From Akkermansia sp. (GTDB lineage: Bacteria; Verrucomicrobiota; Verrucomicrobiia; Verrucomicrobiales; Akkermansiaceae): a DNA stretch of 63,052 nt. The number at the start of each line of letters is the position of its first letter. Within the stretch, counting starts at the first letter, position 1. The notes under the pieces are model-generated. The model had not been told where the DNA came from. It did no database searches and saw only the letters and a program-made list of their open reading frames with translations. The translations under genes and the position numbers were made by a program. Location of the stretch: assembly GCA_017937215.1 (NCBI GenBank), contig JAGBDZ010000077.1, forward strand, positions 1 to 63,052. Direction: 5' to 3'. Below, one piece after another: positions 1 to 8,616 of this stretch.

Positions 1-222
1 AGAACTTCATCCCGGCGCAGGCCACGGCACGCGTCACGACCTTTTCCTTCCCTCTCTTTATCCTCTCCGGCGCCCCGCCTGGCAGGTTGTTAGCCAGTGG
101 AACCACTTTTCAGCAGCCCCCGGCGCCTCGGAAAGTCATACTTGGAAAATTGCCTCGCCCGGCCGTCAAACAAGCGGTGCTCGTTTTTCTTTCGGGCAAC
201 CCCGTAGCGGGGTGCGGCGGCA

Positions 223-251
223 AGCATACACGAAATGCCGCGAAACGTCAA
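223..251 (-). promoter_or_regulatory. predicted sigma-70 promoter, leftward
   Basis: On the minus strand TTGACG (246-251) is followed after 17 bases by TATGCT (223-228). Transcription would begin near 216 and run out of the left edge of the window, with a leader of about 200 nt before the first plausible ATG. Confidence 0.5.
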
Positions 252-374
252 GCGTATTTTTGAGAAAAAGTTTTCAAAATACCGCCACCCCTGCCCTAAG
301 CCCCCCTTTTTCGAGCGAGTTAGAAAGGAGAAAATATTTTCTCCTGCTCATTATAGGCTCCTCTTAAATAGCTC

Positions 375-402
375 TTGAAAAATCCTTCACGAATGGTATA
401 CT
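375..402 (+). promoter_or_regulatory. promoter of the AsnC-like gene, near leaderless
   Basis: TTGAAA (375-380) and TATACT (397-402) are 16 bases apart. The -10 box ends 10 bases before the ATG at 413, so the mRNA should carry almost no 5' leader. Confidence 0.65.
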
Positions 403-412
403 TTGCGCACCG

Positions 413-1501
413 ATGGAGCTTACCGAAACAGACCTGCGGATACTGGCTGTGGCAGAAGACCGGCTGACTGGTTTTCATGCGCATCCTTTCGATGAAATTG
501 CGCTGCGCAGCGGAGTTCCGTTCGAGGCCGTGCTGGAGCGACTGCGCGCGTTGCTGGCAAGCGGCGCGGTGCGGCGCATCCGCCAGACACTGCTTTCAAC
601 CAGCCTGGCAGATGGAGCCCTTGTGGCTTGGCGTATGCCGGAGGAAAAACTGGAATCAGCCTGGGAATGGCTGCGGGAGAATGACCCCTTTACCGGCCAC
701 GTGGTGCTGCGCCGCTGCGATAACCCCGAAGCCCTGGGGGCGGATTACCGCCTGTGGACTACTCTGAAAGTACCCAGCGGCAGCAACACGGTTGAAGGCC
801 ACTGCCGCCTGCTCATGCACCACATCGGCGCCACAGATTTTGCCCCCCTGCCCGTTGTGGGCATGTTTGCCCTGGGCGTGGGGCACGTGCGCCGAGCCGG
901 ATTAAAGCCCGGCGACAAAACCGATGAGGTGCCGACCATGCAGGTTCCCACCCGCCCGCAACTGAGCGAGCGCGACTGGCAGGTGCTCATGGCGCTGAAA
1001 GAAAGTCTGGCGCCGCACGAACTGGTGCGCAGCCCCTGGGAGCAACGCGCAGCCCGGCTCGGTATGAGCCACGAGGAGTTCTGCGCCATCTCCACCGACC
1101 TGGACCGGCGCAAGGTCATCGGCCGCTTCGCCACCTTCCTGAACCACACCGGCGGCAGCAACAAACACAGCGGAACCGGCGCCGCCGGCCTCTTCCACTG
1201 GGCTGTCCCCGCTGGTATGGAAGAACGCGCCGGAGCCGAATGCGGCCGCCACATCTGCATGACCCACTGCTACTGGCGCAGCGGCGGCGAGCCGTTTGGC
1301 GGCGCACAGATTATGGGCGTGGTACACTCCGCAGACTGGGCCGGAGTTCTGGCACACAAAGCTGCCATCGATGCCCACCTGGCCGACTGCGGCATCCCGG
1401 TGCTGCACACCGCCATCTTCCGCAGCGAAAAAGCCACCATCAACCCCAGCGAAATTGACCCCACCCGCTACCAGCACTGGCTGGAGCAATACGCAAAATA
1501 A
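413..1501 (+). CDS. tandem AsnC/Lrp-like protein, siroheme-decarboxylase-like
   Basis: The 362-aa protein contains two similar halves. Each starts with a winged-helix segment (about residues 1-60 and 185-245) followed by an AsnC-type alpha/beta domain. The second half has THCYWR followed by FGGAQIMGVVH, which resembles the 'HCYxRP...YNLFTMVH' signature of siroheme decarboxylases (AhbA/AhbB, NirDL). These enzymes descend from Lrp/AsnC regulators and decarboxylate siroheme on the way to haem or haem d1. A fused two-half form fits NirDL-like proteins. No other haem-d1 or Ahb genes lie in the window, so it could also be an ordinary Lrp-like regulator. Its TAA stop at 1499-1501 is part of the left attachment core of island A, so the gene originally ended directly against tRNA-Pro. 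Confidence 0.65.
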   Translation: MELTETDLRILAVAEDRLTGFHAHPFDEIALRSGVPFEAVLERLRALLASGAVRRIRQTLLSTSLADGALVAWRMPEEKLESAWEWLRENDPFTGHVVLRRCDNPEALGADYRLWTTLKVPSGSNTVEGHCRLLMHHIGATDFAPLPVVGMFALGVGHVRRAGLKPGDKTDEVPTMQVPTRPQLSERDWQVLMALKESLAPHELVRSPWEQRAARLGMSHEEFCAISTDLDRRKVIGRFATFLNHTGGSNKHSGTGAAGLFHWAVPAGMEERAGAECGRHICMTHCYWRSGGEPFGGAQIMGVVHSADWAGVLAHKAAIDAHLADCGIPVLHTAIFRSEKATINPSEIDPTRYQHWLEQYAK

Positions 1502-1519
1502 AAAATGCTCGGGGCGATA
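1499..1519 (+). repeat. attachment core copy 1 (left end of island A)
   Basis: The core taaaaaatgctcggggcga (1499-1517, followed by ta) matches the copies at 15357 and 22097. Its tcggggcg portion equals the last bases of tRNA-Pro read on the opposite strand. It overlaps the stop codon of the preceding gene. Confidence 0.75.
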
Positions 1520-1533
1520 AGAGGACACAAGGC

Positions 1534-1953
1534 ATGATGTACGATGCAGAAGACAAATACGCAGATATCATCCGTCTGCCCCACCATGTATCCCGGAAAC
1601 ACCCGCAGATGCGCATGGCCGATCGTGCTGCCCAGTTCTCCCCTTTTGCCGCTCTCACGGGCCATGACGCCGCAATCGCCGAAGCCGCCCGTCTCACGGA
1701 CGAGCGACCTATTCTGGATGAATCAGTAAAGCAGGAAATATCTGACCTTCTCCAACTGTCCGCAACCGATTCCAACAAAGTCTTGAACATCGTCTATTTC
1801 GTCCCAGACACCCGCAAAGCCGGCGGCTCCTACATGGAAATCACCGGGCGTATAAAGAAGCTCCTGCCACACGAGAAGCTACTTACCATGGACACCGGCA
1901 CCCGCATCCCGGTGGAGGATATTGTGGAGGTTTACGAAAACGCAGAATCATGA
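1534..1953 (+). CDS. YolD-like family protein
   Basis: The 139-aa product has the signature of YolD-like proteins in its first half: a KYADIIRLPHHVSRKHPQM segment and then DRAAQFSPFAALTGHDAAI. The second half (SYMEITGRIKKL... and a final IPVEDIVEVY strand) fits the family's small beta-rich fold. YolD-like genes are mostly known from Firmicutes and their mobile elements, often next to a Y-family DNA polymerase, and the function is not settled. Here no polymerase is nearby. An AGAGGA stretch about 8 bases upstream supports the start at 1534; the ATG at 1537 is an alternative. It is the first gene inside island A, 15 bases past the attachment core, and its apparent donor lineage suggests horizontal transfer. 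Confidence 0.75.
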   Translation: MMYDAEDKYADIIRLPHHVSRKHPQMRMADRAAQFSPFAALTGHDAAIAEAARLTDERPILDESVKQEISDLLQLSATDSNKVLNIVYFVPDTRKAGGSYMEITGRIKKLLPHEKLLTMDTGTRIPVEDIVEVYENAES

Positions 1954-2198
1954 CGCCAGCTGAAAGAGAGAAAGCGCTCCACACCTTGTCTTCTCTATCT
2001 TCTACAAGGGGGCTCTCGCCAGAGCGGGCGTAGCTGTAGCGAAGCCCCTTGCGCGAGTACTTCGGCAAGGAGCTACTCAAAGAGTATGCCAGCCGCGGCG
2101 TAGGTTTACCTAAGACGGAAAATCACCGCCCGGGAAAAGCGACTGATGTGACCCGCACGCCCCCCCGACAAATGTCCAAAAAGGAGCCTAGCGGATGA
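1950..2198 (+). pseudogene. possible decayed reading frame after the YolD-like gene
   Basis: An ATG at 1950 overlaps the YolD stop (ATGA) and opens a 27-codon frame ending at 2033 (begins MTPAEREKALH). After this stop a coding-like frame resumes at about 2059 (YFGKELLKEYASRG...) and runs to a stop at 2196-2198. The ATGA overlap and the two coding-like pieces suggest a translationally coupled partner now broken by a stop or frameshift. I do not recognise the protein. Confidence 0.25.
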
Positions 2199-2400
2199 GG
2201 ATAATGCCGTTGTAGACCAAAGGTACCACCGGCTTATTATCACATCGTTGCTGGATAGCGGCAATGGTTCCGTCAAAAATGATTAACGCAGAGAATCTTC
2301 CTGACGTAGATTTCATAGGAATTTCTATGCTTTTTCTTGAATTTTCCCCACCATATTTGGTAGAATCAGGTGCGGCGGAACGCCCAACACGCTATCAGAC
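1954..2400. other. intergenic region upstream of hsdR
   Basis: Apart from the possible broken frame (to 2198) and the hsdR promoter (2337-2366), I see nothing recognisable here. A palindromic GTAGC-type stretch (about 2018-2050) resembles the short hairpins seen in other intergenic regions of the window. Confidence 0.4.
2337..2366 (+). promoter_or_regulatory. promoter of the hsd operon
   Basis: TTGAAT (2337-2342) and TAGAAT (2361-2366) are separated by 18 bases. The ATG of hsdR follows after 34 bases. No clear Shine-Dalgarno sequence precedes it. Confidence 0.6.
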
Positions 2401-4788
2401 ATGGAAACAGTAATCCCCAAGAAACAGATGACTGAAGAGGAGATAAAGCTTCAGTACATTACCCCGGCCATCGAAAAGGCTGGCTGGGACAGGAAAAAGC
2501 AAATCCGTATGGAGTATGCTTTCACCGATGGCGCGGTCATCGTTCGAGGAAATACTGTTGCTCGAGGCAAGCGTAAACGTGCTGACTACGTCCTTTATCA
2601 TCGACCTAATATCCCCCTTGCTATTGTTGAGGCTAAGGATAATAAGCATAATCTTGGAGATGGTATGCAACAGGGCATTGATTACGCTAAGATTCTAGAC
2701 ATCCCATTTGTGTATTCCTCCAATGGTGACGGCTTCTTGGAACATGATATGAAACAAGGAACTGAGCGCGAAATACCATTGAAGGCATTCCCCTCACCGG
2801 AAGAGCTCTGGCATCGCTTTACCTCTGAATCTAATTACACCCCAGAACAAGAATCGCTCATTTCAGAACCGTATTATTTTGCCCCTGGAGATAAGACGCC
2901 CCGATACTACCAGCGCATAGCTATTAACCGAACCATTGAAGCCATCGCACGAGGCCAGAACCGAATCCTGTTGGTTATGGCTACCGGAACGGGTAAGACA
3001 TACACCGCTTTCCAAATTATTCACCGCCTCTGGAAATCAGGCACTAAGAAGAAGATTCTTTTCCTTGCAGACCGCAATATCCTAGTCGACCAGACGATGA
3101 CTCAGGATTTTAAGCCGTTTGCAAAAGTGATGCACAAGATAGGAGAGAATGAGCAGAAAGACGCAGATGGAAATAAGGTTCTGGATAGCTCATACGAGAT
3201 TTATCTCGCTCTGTATCAACAATTGGCTGGAGATGATAATAAAGAGCCATTTCGAGCATTTACTCCGGAATTCTTCGACCTAATCATCATAGACGAGTGC
3301 CATCGCGGTAGCGCAAAAGAGGACTCGCAATGGCGTAAAATATTGAATTATTTCACGGCTGCTACGCACATCGGATTGACTGCTACGCCTAAGGAAACAA
3401 AGGAGGTTTCAAATATCACTTACTTTGGTGAGCCTGTATACACATACAGCTTAAAGCAGGGTATTGATGATGGATTCCTTGCTCCGTACAAAGTAATTCG
3501 CGTGGGGCTCAATAAGGATTTGGAAGGGTATCGTCCCCAGGCTGGAAAGCGAGATGTGGATGGCAATCTAATTGAGGATAGAGAATACAACATTAAGGAC
3601 TTTGACCGGAATCTCATTATTGATGAACGCACTAGGGAAGTAGCTAGGCGGGTTACTCGATTCTTGAAAGATAACGACAGATTTGCTAAGACTATCGTAT
3701 TCTGCGTAGACATTGAGCACGCCGAGCGCATGCGTCAAGCATTGGTAAACGAGAATAGTGACCTCATAGCTCAGAATCCTAAGTACATCATGCGCATTAC
3801 CGGAGATAATGCAGAGGGTAAAGCGCAGTTGGATTACTTTATCGATGCTGATTGCAAATATCCCACAGTTGTTACCACATCTAAGCTCCTTACTACTGGT
3901 GTAGATTGCAAAACCTGCAAGCTGATAGTTCTGGATTCTCCCATTAAATCCATGACTGAGTTCAAGCAAATTATCGGTCGCGGAACGCGTTTGAAACCGG
4001 AATGCGGCAAGGAGTACTTCTCGATTATGGATTTCCGGGATGCAAGCAGATTGTTTGCAGACCCAGACTTTGATGGTGAGCCTATTGTAGTAATTGACTT
4101 ACCCCCAGATGACGGTGGAGATAATGACGAGGAGGATGATACTACGGGAGGCGAAGAGAATCCTCCTGTTGTTGACCCACCGGTCATTGACCCGCCCATT
4201 GTTGATCCTCCGCCCCCAGAGCACAAGAAAAAGGTACGCATCAACGGAGTGGATGTTCATATCCTCAATGAGCGCGTACAATACTACGATGCGGACGGCA
4301 AATTGACGACAGAGAGCGTAATAGATTACTCCAAGAGAAATATCTTGGGAGAGTTTGCTTCACTCGATGAGTTCCTCCAAAAATGGAATGCAGAAGAGAA
4401 GAAACAGGCTATCATTGACGTCCTTCAGGAGCGCGGTGTCTTGCTTGAATCCCTTAGGGAAGCCTCAGGTAAGAAGGATTTGGATGATTTCGACCTCATC
4501 TGCCACATTGCATACGATAAAGAGCCGCTGACTAAAGCGGAGCGAGCAAACAACGTCCGTAAACGCGGATATTTGCACCAGTACTCGGAGCTGGCTCAAC
4601 AGGTTCTGAGCGCATTGCTTGATAAGTATATGAACGAGGGGATTCGCGACCTTTCCAATCTTGCTATTTTACAAAATGACCCGTTCCGACAGTTTGGCTC
4701 CCCCATGAAGATAGCCAAGCTGTTTGGTGGTAGGGACGGATATATGCAGGCCGTTATCAAACTGCAAAACGAAATCTACGCTGCTTAA
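2401..4788 (+). CDS. hsdR: type I restriction enzyme, R subunit
   Basis: This 795-aa protein is the DNA-translocating and cleaving subunit of a type I restriction-modification complex. The N-terminus carries a PD-(D/E)XK-type nuclease core (D62, then E77-A-K79 in the VEAK motif). A superfamily 2 helicase follows: Walker A GTGKT at 196-200, DECH box at 298-301, an LTATP motif and a GRGTR motif VI. After the helicase comes an unusual linker (about 565-605) rich in D/E and then in PPVVDPP-like repeats. The C-terminal part resembles the EcoEI HsdR C-terminal domain. hsdM starts 3 bases after the stop, so the genes are co-transcribed. Without the methylase the enzyme would restrict unmodified DNA such as phage or plasmids. 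Confidence 0.93.
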   Translation: METVIPKKQMTEEEIKLQYITPAIEKAGWDRKKQIRMEYAFTDGAVIVRGNTVARGKRKRADYVLYHRPNIPLAIVEAKDNKHNLGDGMQQGIDYAKILDIPFVYSSNGDGFLEHDMKQGTEREIPLKAFPSPEELWHRFTSESNYTPEQESLISEPYYFAPGDKTPRYYQRIAINRTIEAIARGQNRILLVMATGTGKTYTAFQIIHRLWKSGTKKKILFLADRNILVDQTMTQDFKPFAKVMHKIGENEQKDADGNKVLDSSYEIYLALYQQLAGDDNKEPFRAFTPEFFDLIIIDECHRGSAKEDSQWRKILNYFTAATHIGLTATPKETKEVSNITYFGEPVYTYSLKQGIDDGFLAPYKVIRVGLNKDLEGYRPQAGKRDVDGNLIEDREYNIKDFDRNLIIDERTREVARRVTRFLKDNDRFAKTIVFCVDIEHAERMRQALVNENSDLIAQNPKYIMRITGDNAEGKAQLDYFIDADCKYPTVVTTSKLLTTGVDCKTCKLIVLDSPIKSMTEFKQIIGRGTRLKPECGKEYFSIMDFRDASRLFADPDFDGEPIVVIDLPPDDGGDNDEEDDTTGGEENPPVVDPPVIDPPIVDPPPPEHKKKVRINGVDVHILNERVQYYDADGKLTTESVIDYSKRNILGEFASLDEFLQKWNAEEKKQAIIDVLQERGVLLESLREASGKKDLDDFDLICHIAYDKEPLTKAERANNVRKRGYLHQYSELAQQVLSALLDKYMNEGIRDLSNLAILQNDPFRQFGSPMKIAKLFGGRDGYMQAVIKLQNEIYAA

Positions 4789-4791
4789 TTT

Positions 4792-6276
4792 ATGAGTCTC
4801 GGAAATATTGTTAAACGTCTCCAGGATATTATGCGCCAAGACCCGGGCATCAATGGCGATGCCCAGCGCATTGAACAGATGGTATGGATTCTCTTCCTGA
4901 AAGTGTACGATGCTAAGGAAGAGGTGTGGGAGTTTATGCAAACCGATTCCCCCTATACCTCCATTATTCCTGAGCCGCTTCGTTGGAGAAACTGGGCTGT
5001 AGACCATAAGGATGGCAACGCTCTTACCGGAGAAAAACTGCTTAACTTTGTCAACAACGAGCTATTCCCGCAGCTTAAGAATATCGAGATAGACGAGAAT
5101 ACGCCCATGAACCAAATCATTGTTCAACGGGCGTTTGAAGACAACAATAACTACATGAAGGACGGCATCCTGCTGCGTCAGGTAGTGAACGTTATTGATG
5201 AAATTCAGTTTGAGGAATACGAAGACCGCCACGCGTTCGGAGAGATTTACGAGACAATTTTACGTAGTTTGCAAAGCGCGGGTAATTCAGGCGAATTCTA
5301 TACCCCTCGTGCCGTGACAGATTTCATGGTGCGCATGATTCAGCCTAAGCTTGGAGAATCTATTGCTGACTTCGCCTGTGGTACTGGTGGTTTCCTGACC
5401 TCTGCGCTCAAAGCTCTGGATGCACAGGTAAGTTCAGCAGAAGGCCGAGAACTGTACAGCAGCTCCATTTACGGCATAGAGAAGAAGGCCTTGCCGTTCC
5501 TTCTGTGTGCCACAAACATGCTTCTGCATGATATAGATAAGCCCCAGATTATCCACGGCAACTCTCTGGAGAAGAATGTTCGTGATTATTCCGACGCAGA
5601 CCGCTTCGATGTTATTCTCATGAACCCGCCTTACGGTGGTGTGGAAAAAGATGGCGTAAAGCAGAACTTCCCGGCAGATCTACGCAGTAGTGAAACAGCA
5701 GACCTCTTCATGTCGGTCATCATGTACCGTTTGAAGAAGAATGGGCGATGCGCTATTATCCTGCCAGACGGCTTCCTTTTCGGTACGGATAATGCCAAGA
5801 TGGCTATCAAAGAGAAGCTCATGTCTGAGTTCAATCTGCACACAGTCATCCGCATGCCTCACAGCGTGTTCGCGCCTTACACATCAATTACCACCAATAT
5901 TCTCTTCTTCGATAAGACAGCACCTACCGAAGAAACTTGGTTCTACCGTCTGGATATGCCTGAGGGGTACAAGCATTTCTCCAAAACAAAACCCATGCAG
6001 CTGGGCCATTTCGCCCCGGCAGAAGAATGGTGGAACAACCGTGTAGAAATCAACGAGGACGGCTTCGATAAAGCTAAGAAGTACACAATTGCAGAAATCG
6101 CGGAACGCAAATACAATTTAGACCTCTGCGGATATCCTCATGAGGAAGAGGAAATCCTCCCCCCTGACGAACTCATCAAGCAATATCGTCAAAAACGAGC
6201 TGCTCTCAATAGCGAAATCGATGCCATTCTGGCTAAGGTTGAGGAAATGCTTGGTATCAAAGTAGAGGACATCTGA
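4792..6276 (+). CDS. hsdM: type I restriction-modification, DNA N6-adenine methylase subunit
   Basis: The 494-aa protein has the HsdM layout: an alpha-helical N-terminal domain (about 1-150) and then an N6-adenine methyltransferase core. S-adenosylmethionine-binding motif I is FACGTGG (194-200). The catalytic motif IV is NPPY at 278-281. It methylates the sequence chosen by HsdS and protects host DNA, and is also part of the restriction complex. It lies between hsdR (3 bases upstream) and hsdS (2 bases downstream) in one operon. Full length and no lesions are seen. Confidence 0.95.
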   Translation: MSLGNIVKRLQDIMRQDPGINGDAQRIEQMVWILFLKVYDAKEEVWEFMQTDSPYTSIIPEPLRWRNWAVDHKDGNALTGEKLLNFVNNELFPQLKNIEIDENTPMNQIIVQRAFEDNNNYMKDGILLRQVVNVIDEIQFEEYEDRHAFGEIYETILRSLQSAGNSGEFYTPRAVTDFMVRMIQPKLGESIADFACGTGGFLTSALKALDAQVSSAEGRELYSSSIYGIEKKALPFLLCATNMLLHDIDKPQIIHGNSLEKNVRDYSDADRFDVILMNPPYGGVEKDGVKQNFPADLRSSETADLFMSVIMYRLKKNGRCAIILPDGFLFGTDNAKMAIKEKLMSEFNLHTVIRMPHSVFAPYTSITTNILFFDKTAPTEETWFYRLDMPEGYKHFSKTKPMQLGHFAPAEEWWNNRVEINEDGFDKAKKYTIAEIAERKYNLDLCGYPHEEEEILPPDELIKQYRQKRAALNSEIDAILAKVEEMLGIKVEDI

Positions 6277-6278
6277 CC

Positions 6279-7802
6279 ATGACTGCTCAGCAACTAAAGA
6301 ACTCTATTCTCCAGCTCGCGGTTCAGGGTAAACTAGTCCCCCAAGACCCGAATGACGAGCCTGCTTCCGTGCTATTGGAGCGCATCACCAAGCAACGAGA
6401 ACGCCTGATTAAGGAGAAGAAAATCAAGAAGCCCAAAACGACATCTCGAATCTTTAGACGAGATGGGCACTACTATGAAAGCATCAATGGGGGCGAACCT
6501 GCCTGTATTGATGAGCAAATCCCCTTTGATATTCCTGAGTCGTGGGAATGGGTGAGATGCTCTGCATTGGGAGCAATAGTACGAGGAAGCGGCATCAAAC
6601 GTTCTGATATTGTTGCCGATGGTGCTCCTTGTGTACGCTATGGGGAGTTGTATACATCATACGAAACAACCTTTACCGAGGCTTTATCGCATATTCCTGA
6701 GAACCTGTTGGATAAATGTAAAATCTTCTCCAAGGGCGCGGTTCTTTTCACTCTGACGGGCGAAAATAAGCCAGATATAGGAAAAGCCTTAGCCTATCTA
6801 GGAGAGCAGCCTATAGCGGCAGGTGGGGATTTAGCCTTTTGGGAATATCACGGATTAAATCCAGAGTTTCTAGTTTATTCCCTGAACTCTCCTTATGCCG
6901 TAGGTGAAAAAATCAAGAAGGCAACAGGAGATATCATTGTTCATATTTCAGGGGATAAAATAGGCTCTATCCTTATAGGCGTTCCTCCGTTGTCTGAACA
7001 GCAAAAAATAGTAGAAAAAATTCACGAGTTACAGCCTATATTGTCAGACTATGGAATTACATCCTCACATTTATCCAAGTTAGATTCAGGGTTCCCTTCA
7101 TCCCTCAAAAAATCTATTCTCCAACATGCCATTCAGGGTAAACTCGTTCCCCAAGACCCGAATGACGAGCCTGCTAGCGATCTTTTAGCGCGTATAGCCA
7201 AGGAGCGTGCCAAAATGGGTAAAAAGGCAGCTAAATCAATGAGCCGGATAGAAAGACGAGATAGGGGAACCTATGAAATCTTCCCGGATGGCTCAGAAAA
7301 GGACATTTCCGGGGAGATACCCTTTGATATTCCTTTCTCATGGGAATGGAGCAGACTAGGTCATATTTGCATCAATCGAGATTCTGAAAGGATCCCCTTA
7401 TCCTGCACTCAACGAGAGAAACAGCAGAAGCTATACGACTATTACGGAGCATCAGGAGTAATCGATAAAGTAGAATCCTACTTATTTGATTCTAAACTTT
7501 TACTCATTGGGGAAGATGGCGCTAACCTAATCAATAGAAGTACAGACATTGCTTTTTTTGCCGAAGGAAAATTCTGGGTAAACAACCATGCCCATGTTTT
7601 AGATTCTTTTGAGGCCATGCCGTTGGATTTTCTTAGACTGTACATAAATAGTATTTCGTTGGCACCGTTTGTAACGGGAACTGCTCAACCTAAACTTAAT
7701 CAAGAAAGACTAAATGCTATCTTGGTGCCGGTTCCTCCCTGTAGCGAGCAACAACGTATAGTTGATTCAGTTCTGACATATATGCGACTTATAGCCCTAT
7801 AA
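6279..7802 (+). CDS. hsdS: type I restriction-modification specificity subunit, expressed copy
   Basis: This 507-aa subunit sets the DNA target of the complex. It starts with a conserved segment (QLKNSILQLAVQGKLVPQDP) and contains target-recognition domain 1 (TRD1a, about 85-260). A second conserved segment (LKKSILQHAIQGKLVPQDP) follows and then TRD2a (about 345-500). The two conserved repeats form the helices that set spacing between half-sites. Short stretches at the start of each TRD (6466-6520, 7218-7270, 7263-7318) are repeated in inverted orientation in the silent cassettes downstream. It is the only copy joined to the N-terminal start and to the operon promoter, so it is the expressed allele in this clone. 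Confidence 0.93.
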   Translation: MTAQQLKNSILQLAVQGKLVPQDPNDEPASVLLERITKQRERLIKEKKIKKPKTTSRIFRRDGHYYESINGGEPACIDEQIPFDIPESWEWVRCSALGAIVRGSGIKRSDIVADGAPCVRYGELYTSYETTFTEALSHIPENLLDKCKIFSKGAVLFTLTGENKPDIGKALAYLGEQPIAAGGDLAFWEYHGLNPEFLVYSLNSPYAVGEKIKKATGDIIVHISGDKIGSILIGVPPLSEQQKIVEKIHELQPILSDYGITSSHLSKLDSGFPSSLKKSILQHAIQGKLVPQDPNDEPASDLLARIAKERAKMGKKAAKSMSRIERRDRGTYEIFPDGSEKDISGEIPFDIPFSWEWSRLGHICINRDSERIPLSCTQREKQQKLYDYYGASGVIDKVESYLFDSKLLLIGEDGANLINRSTDIAFFAEGKFWVNNHAHVLDSFEAMPLDFLRLYINSISLAPFVTGTAQPKLNQERLNAILVPVPPCSEQQRIVDSVLTYMRLIAL

Positions 7803-7809
7803 TAGGGAC

Positions 7810-8616
7810 ATGTCCAAGACTACATTCGAAAGCTGGCTGCACCTTCAAAAAAGGGCGCAGAATACCGTTAGTTTGTACCTGTATGCTGTTGCTCAGTTCA
7901 AGCAGCTGTATGGGCGTATTTCGCTCGATAAATTGCAGAAGTACAAGCTCTATCTCATTGAAAACTTCAAAACAAAGACTGTCAATATCAGGATTTGCGG
8001 AATCAATGCTTATCTGGAATACCTCGGTAAAAAGGAATGGCAGTTGGCTCACGTGAAGCTTCAACAAAAGCCGTATCTGGAAAATGTGATTTCTCAACCC
8101 GACTACGAGTATCTACGAGATTCGTTACTCAAAGACGGACGCAGGAAGTGGCATTTCATTGTCCGCTTCTTAGCGGCTACGGGAGCACGCATTAGTGAGC
8201 TACTGAAAATAAAGGTGGAACACGTCAAGATTGGCTACCTCGATATCAATTCCAAGGGAGGCAAAACACGCCGCATTTACATCCCGGAATCATTGCGAAA
8301 ATCCGCTCTCGAATGGCTAACAGAGGCAAAAATCGAAAGCGGATTCATTTTCCTGAATAGACGGGGTAAGGTCATGACGCCTACAGGGCTCGGAGGGAAA
8401 TTGAAAAAACTGGGAGTCGGATATGGATTGGAAGCACAAGTAGTCTACCCTCATTCGTTCCGCCATCGCTTTGCTAAGAATTTCATCGAGAAATACAATG
8501 ATATCGCCTTGCTTGCAGATCTCATGGGGCACTCCAATATCGAAACGACTCGCATCTATCTCCGCCGCTCGCACGCGGAACAGCGGGAGATAGTAGACTC
8601 GGTGATTACTTGGTAG
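7810..8616 (+). CDS. tyrosine recombinase of the hsdS shufflon
   Basis: The 268-aa protein is a compact XerC/D-like tyrosine recombinase. The N-terminal core-binding domain (about 1-90) is followed by the catalytic domain, where R127 (GARISELL), H215 and R218 (HSFRH), H241 (GHSN) and nucleophile Y250 (TRIYLRR) are all present. It begins 7 bases after the expressed hsdS and ends overlapping the 3' end of an inverted silent hsdS fragment. This position, between an active hsdS and inverted partial copies, is typical of recombinases that shuffle HsdS specificity. It is unlikely to be the integrase of island A because it is far from either end. All three inverted repeat pairs bracket it, so every inversion also flips this gene. 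Confidence 0.9.
   Translation: MSKTTFESWLHLQKRAQNTVSLYLYAVAQFKQLYGRISLDKLQKYKLYLIENFKTKTVNIRICGINAYLEYLGKKEWQLAHVKLQQKPYLENVISQPDYEYLRDSLLKDGRRKWHFIVRFLAATGARISELLKIKVEHVKIGYLDINSKGGKTRRIYIPESLRKSALEWLTEAKIESGFIFLNRRGKVMTPTGLGGKLKKLGVGYGLEAQVVYPHSFRHRFAKNFIEKYNDIALLADLMGHSNIETTRIYLRRSHAEQREIVDSVITW

Larger units (their letters stand above)
1..412. other. intergenic region with a leftward transcript start
   Basis: No gene is recognised here. The minus strand has a good promoter (see 223-251) that would transcribe leftward from about 216. The first part of that transcript can fold a hairpin (ACCCCG-CTA-CGGGGT, about 199-213) and further hairpins around 65-110. An ATG on the minus strand at 8-10 (ATG AAG TTC) could begin a gene lying mostly outside the window, but three codons cannot prove this. 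The long leader could be a structured 5' UTR or a small RNA; I could not match it to a known riboswitch. Confidence 0.4.

Noticed and set aside
1..220. Cobalamin riboswitch in the leftward leader
   Set aside because: A segment similar to the B12 box (GGCTAACAACCTGCC) is present, but the rest of the conserved core is not convincing and the piece folds as a simple hairpin.
7810..8616. The hsdS-linked recombinase as the integrase of island A
   Set aside because: It lies in the middle of the island, next to inverted hsdS repeats and far from the attachment cores.
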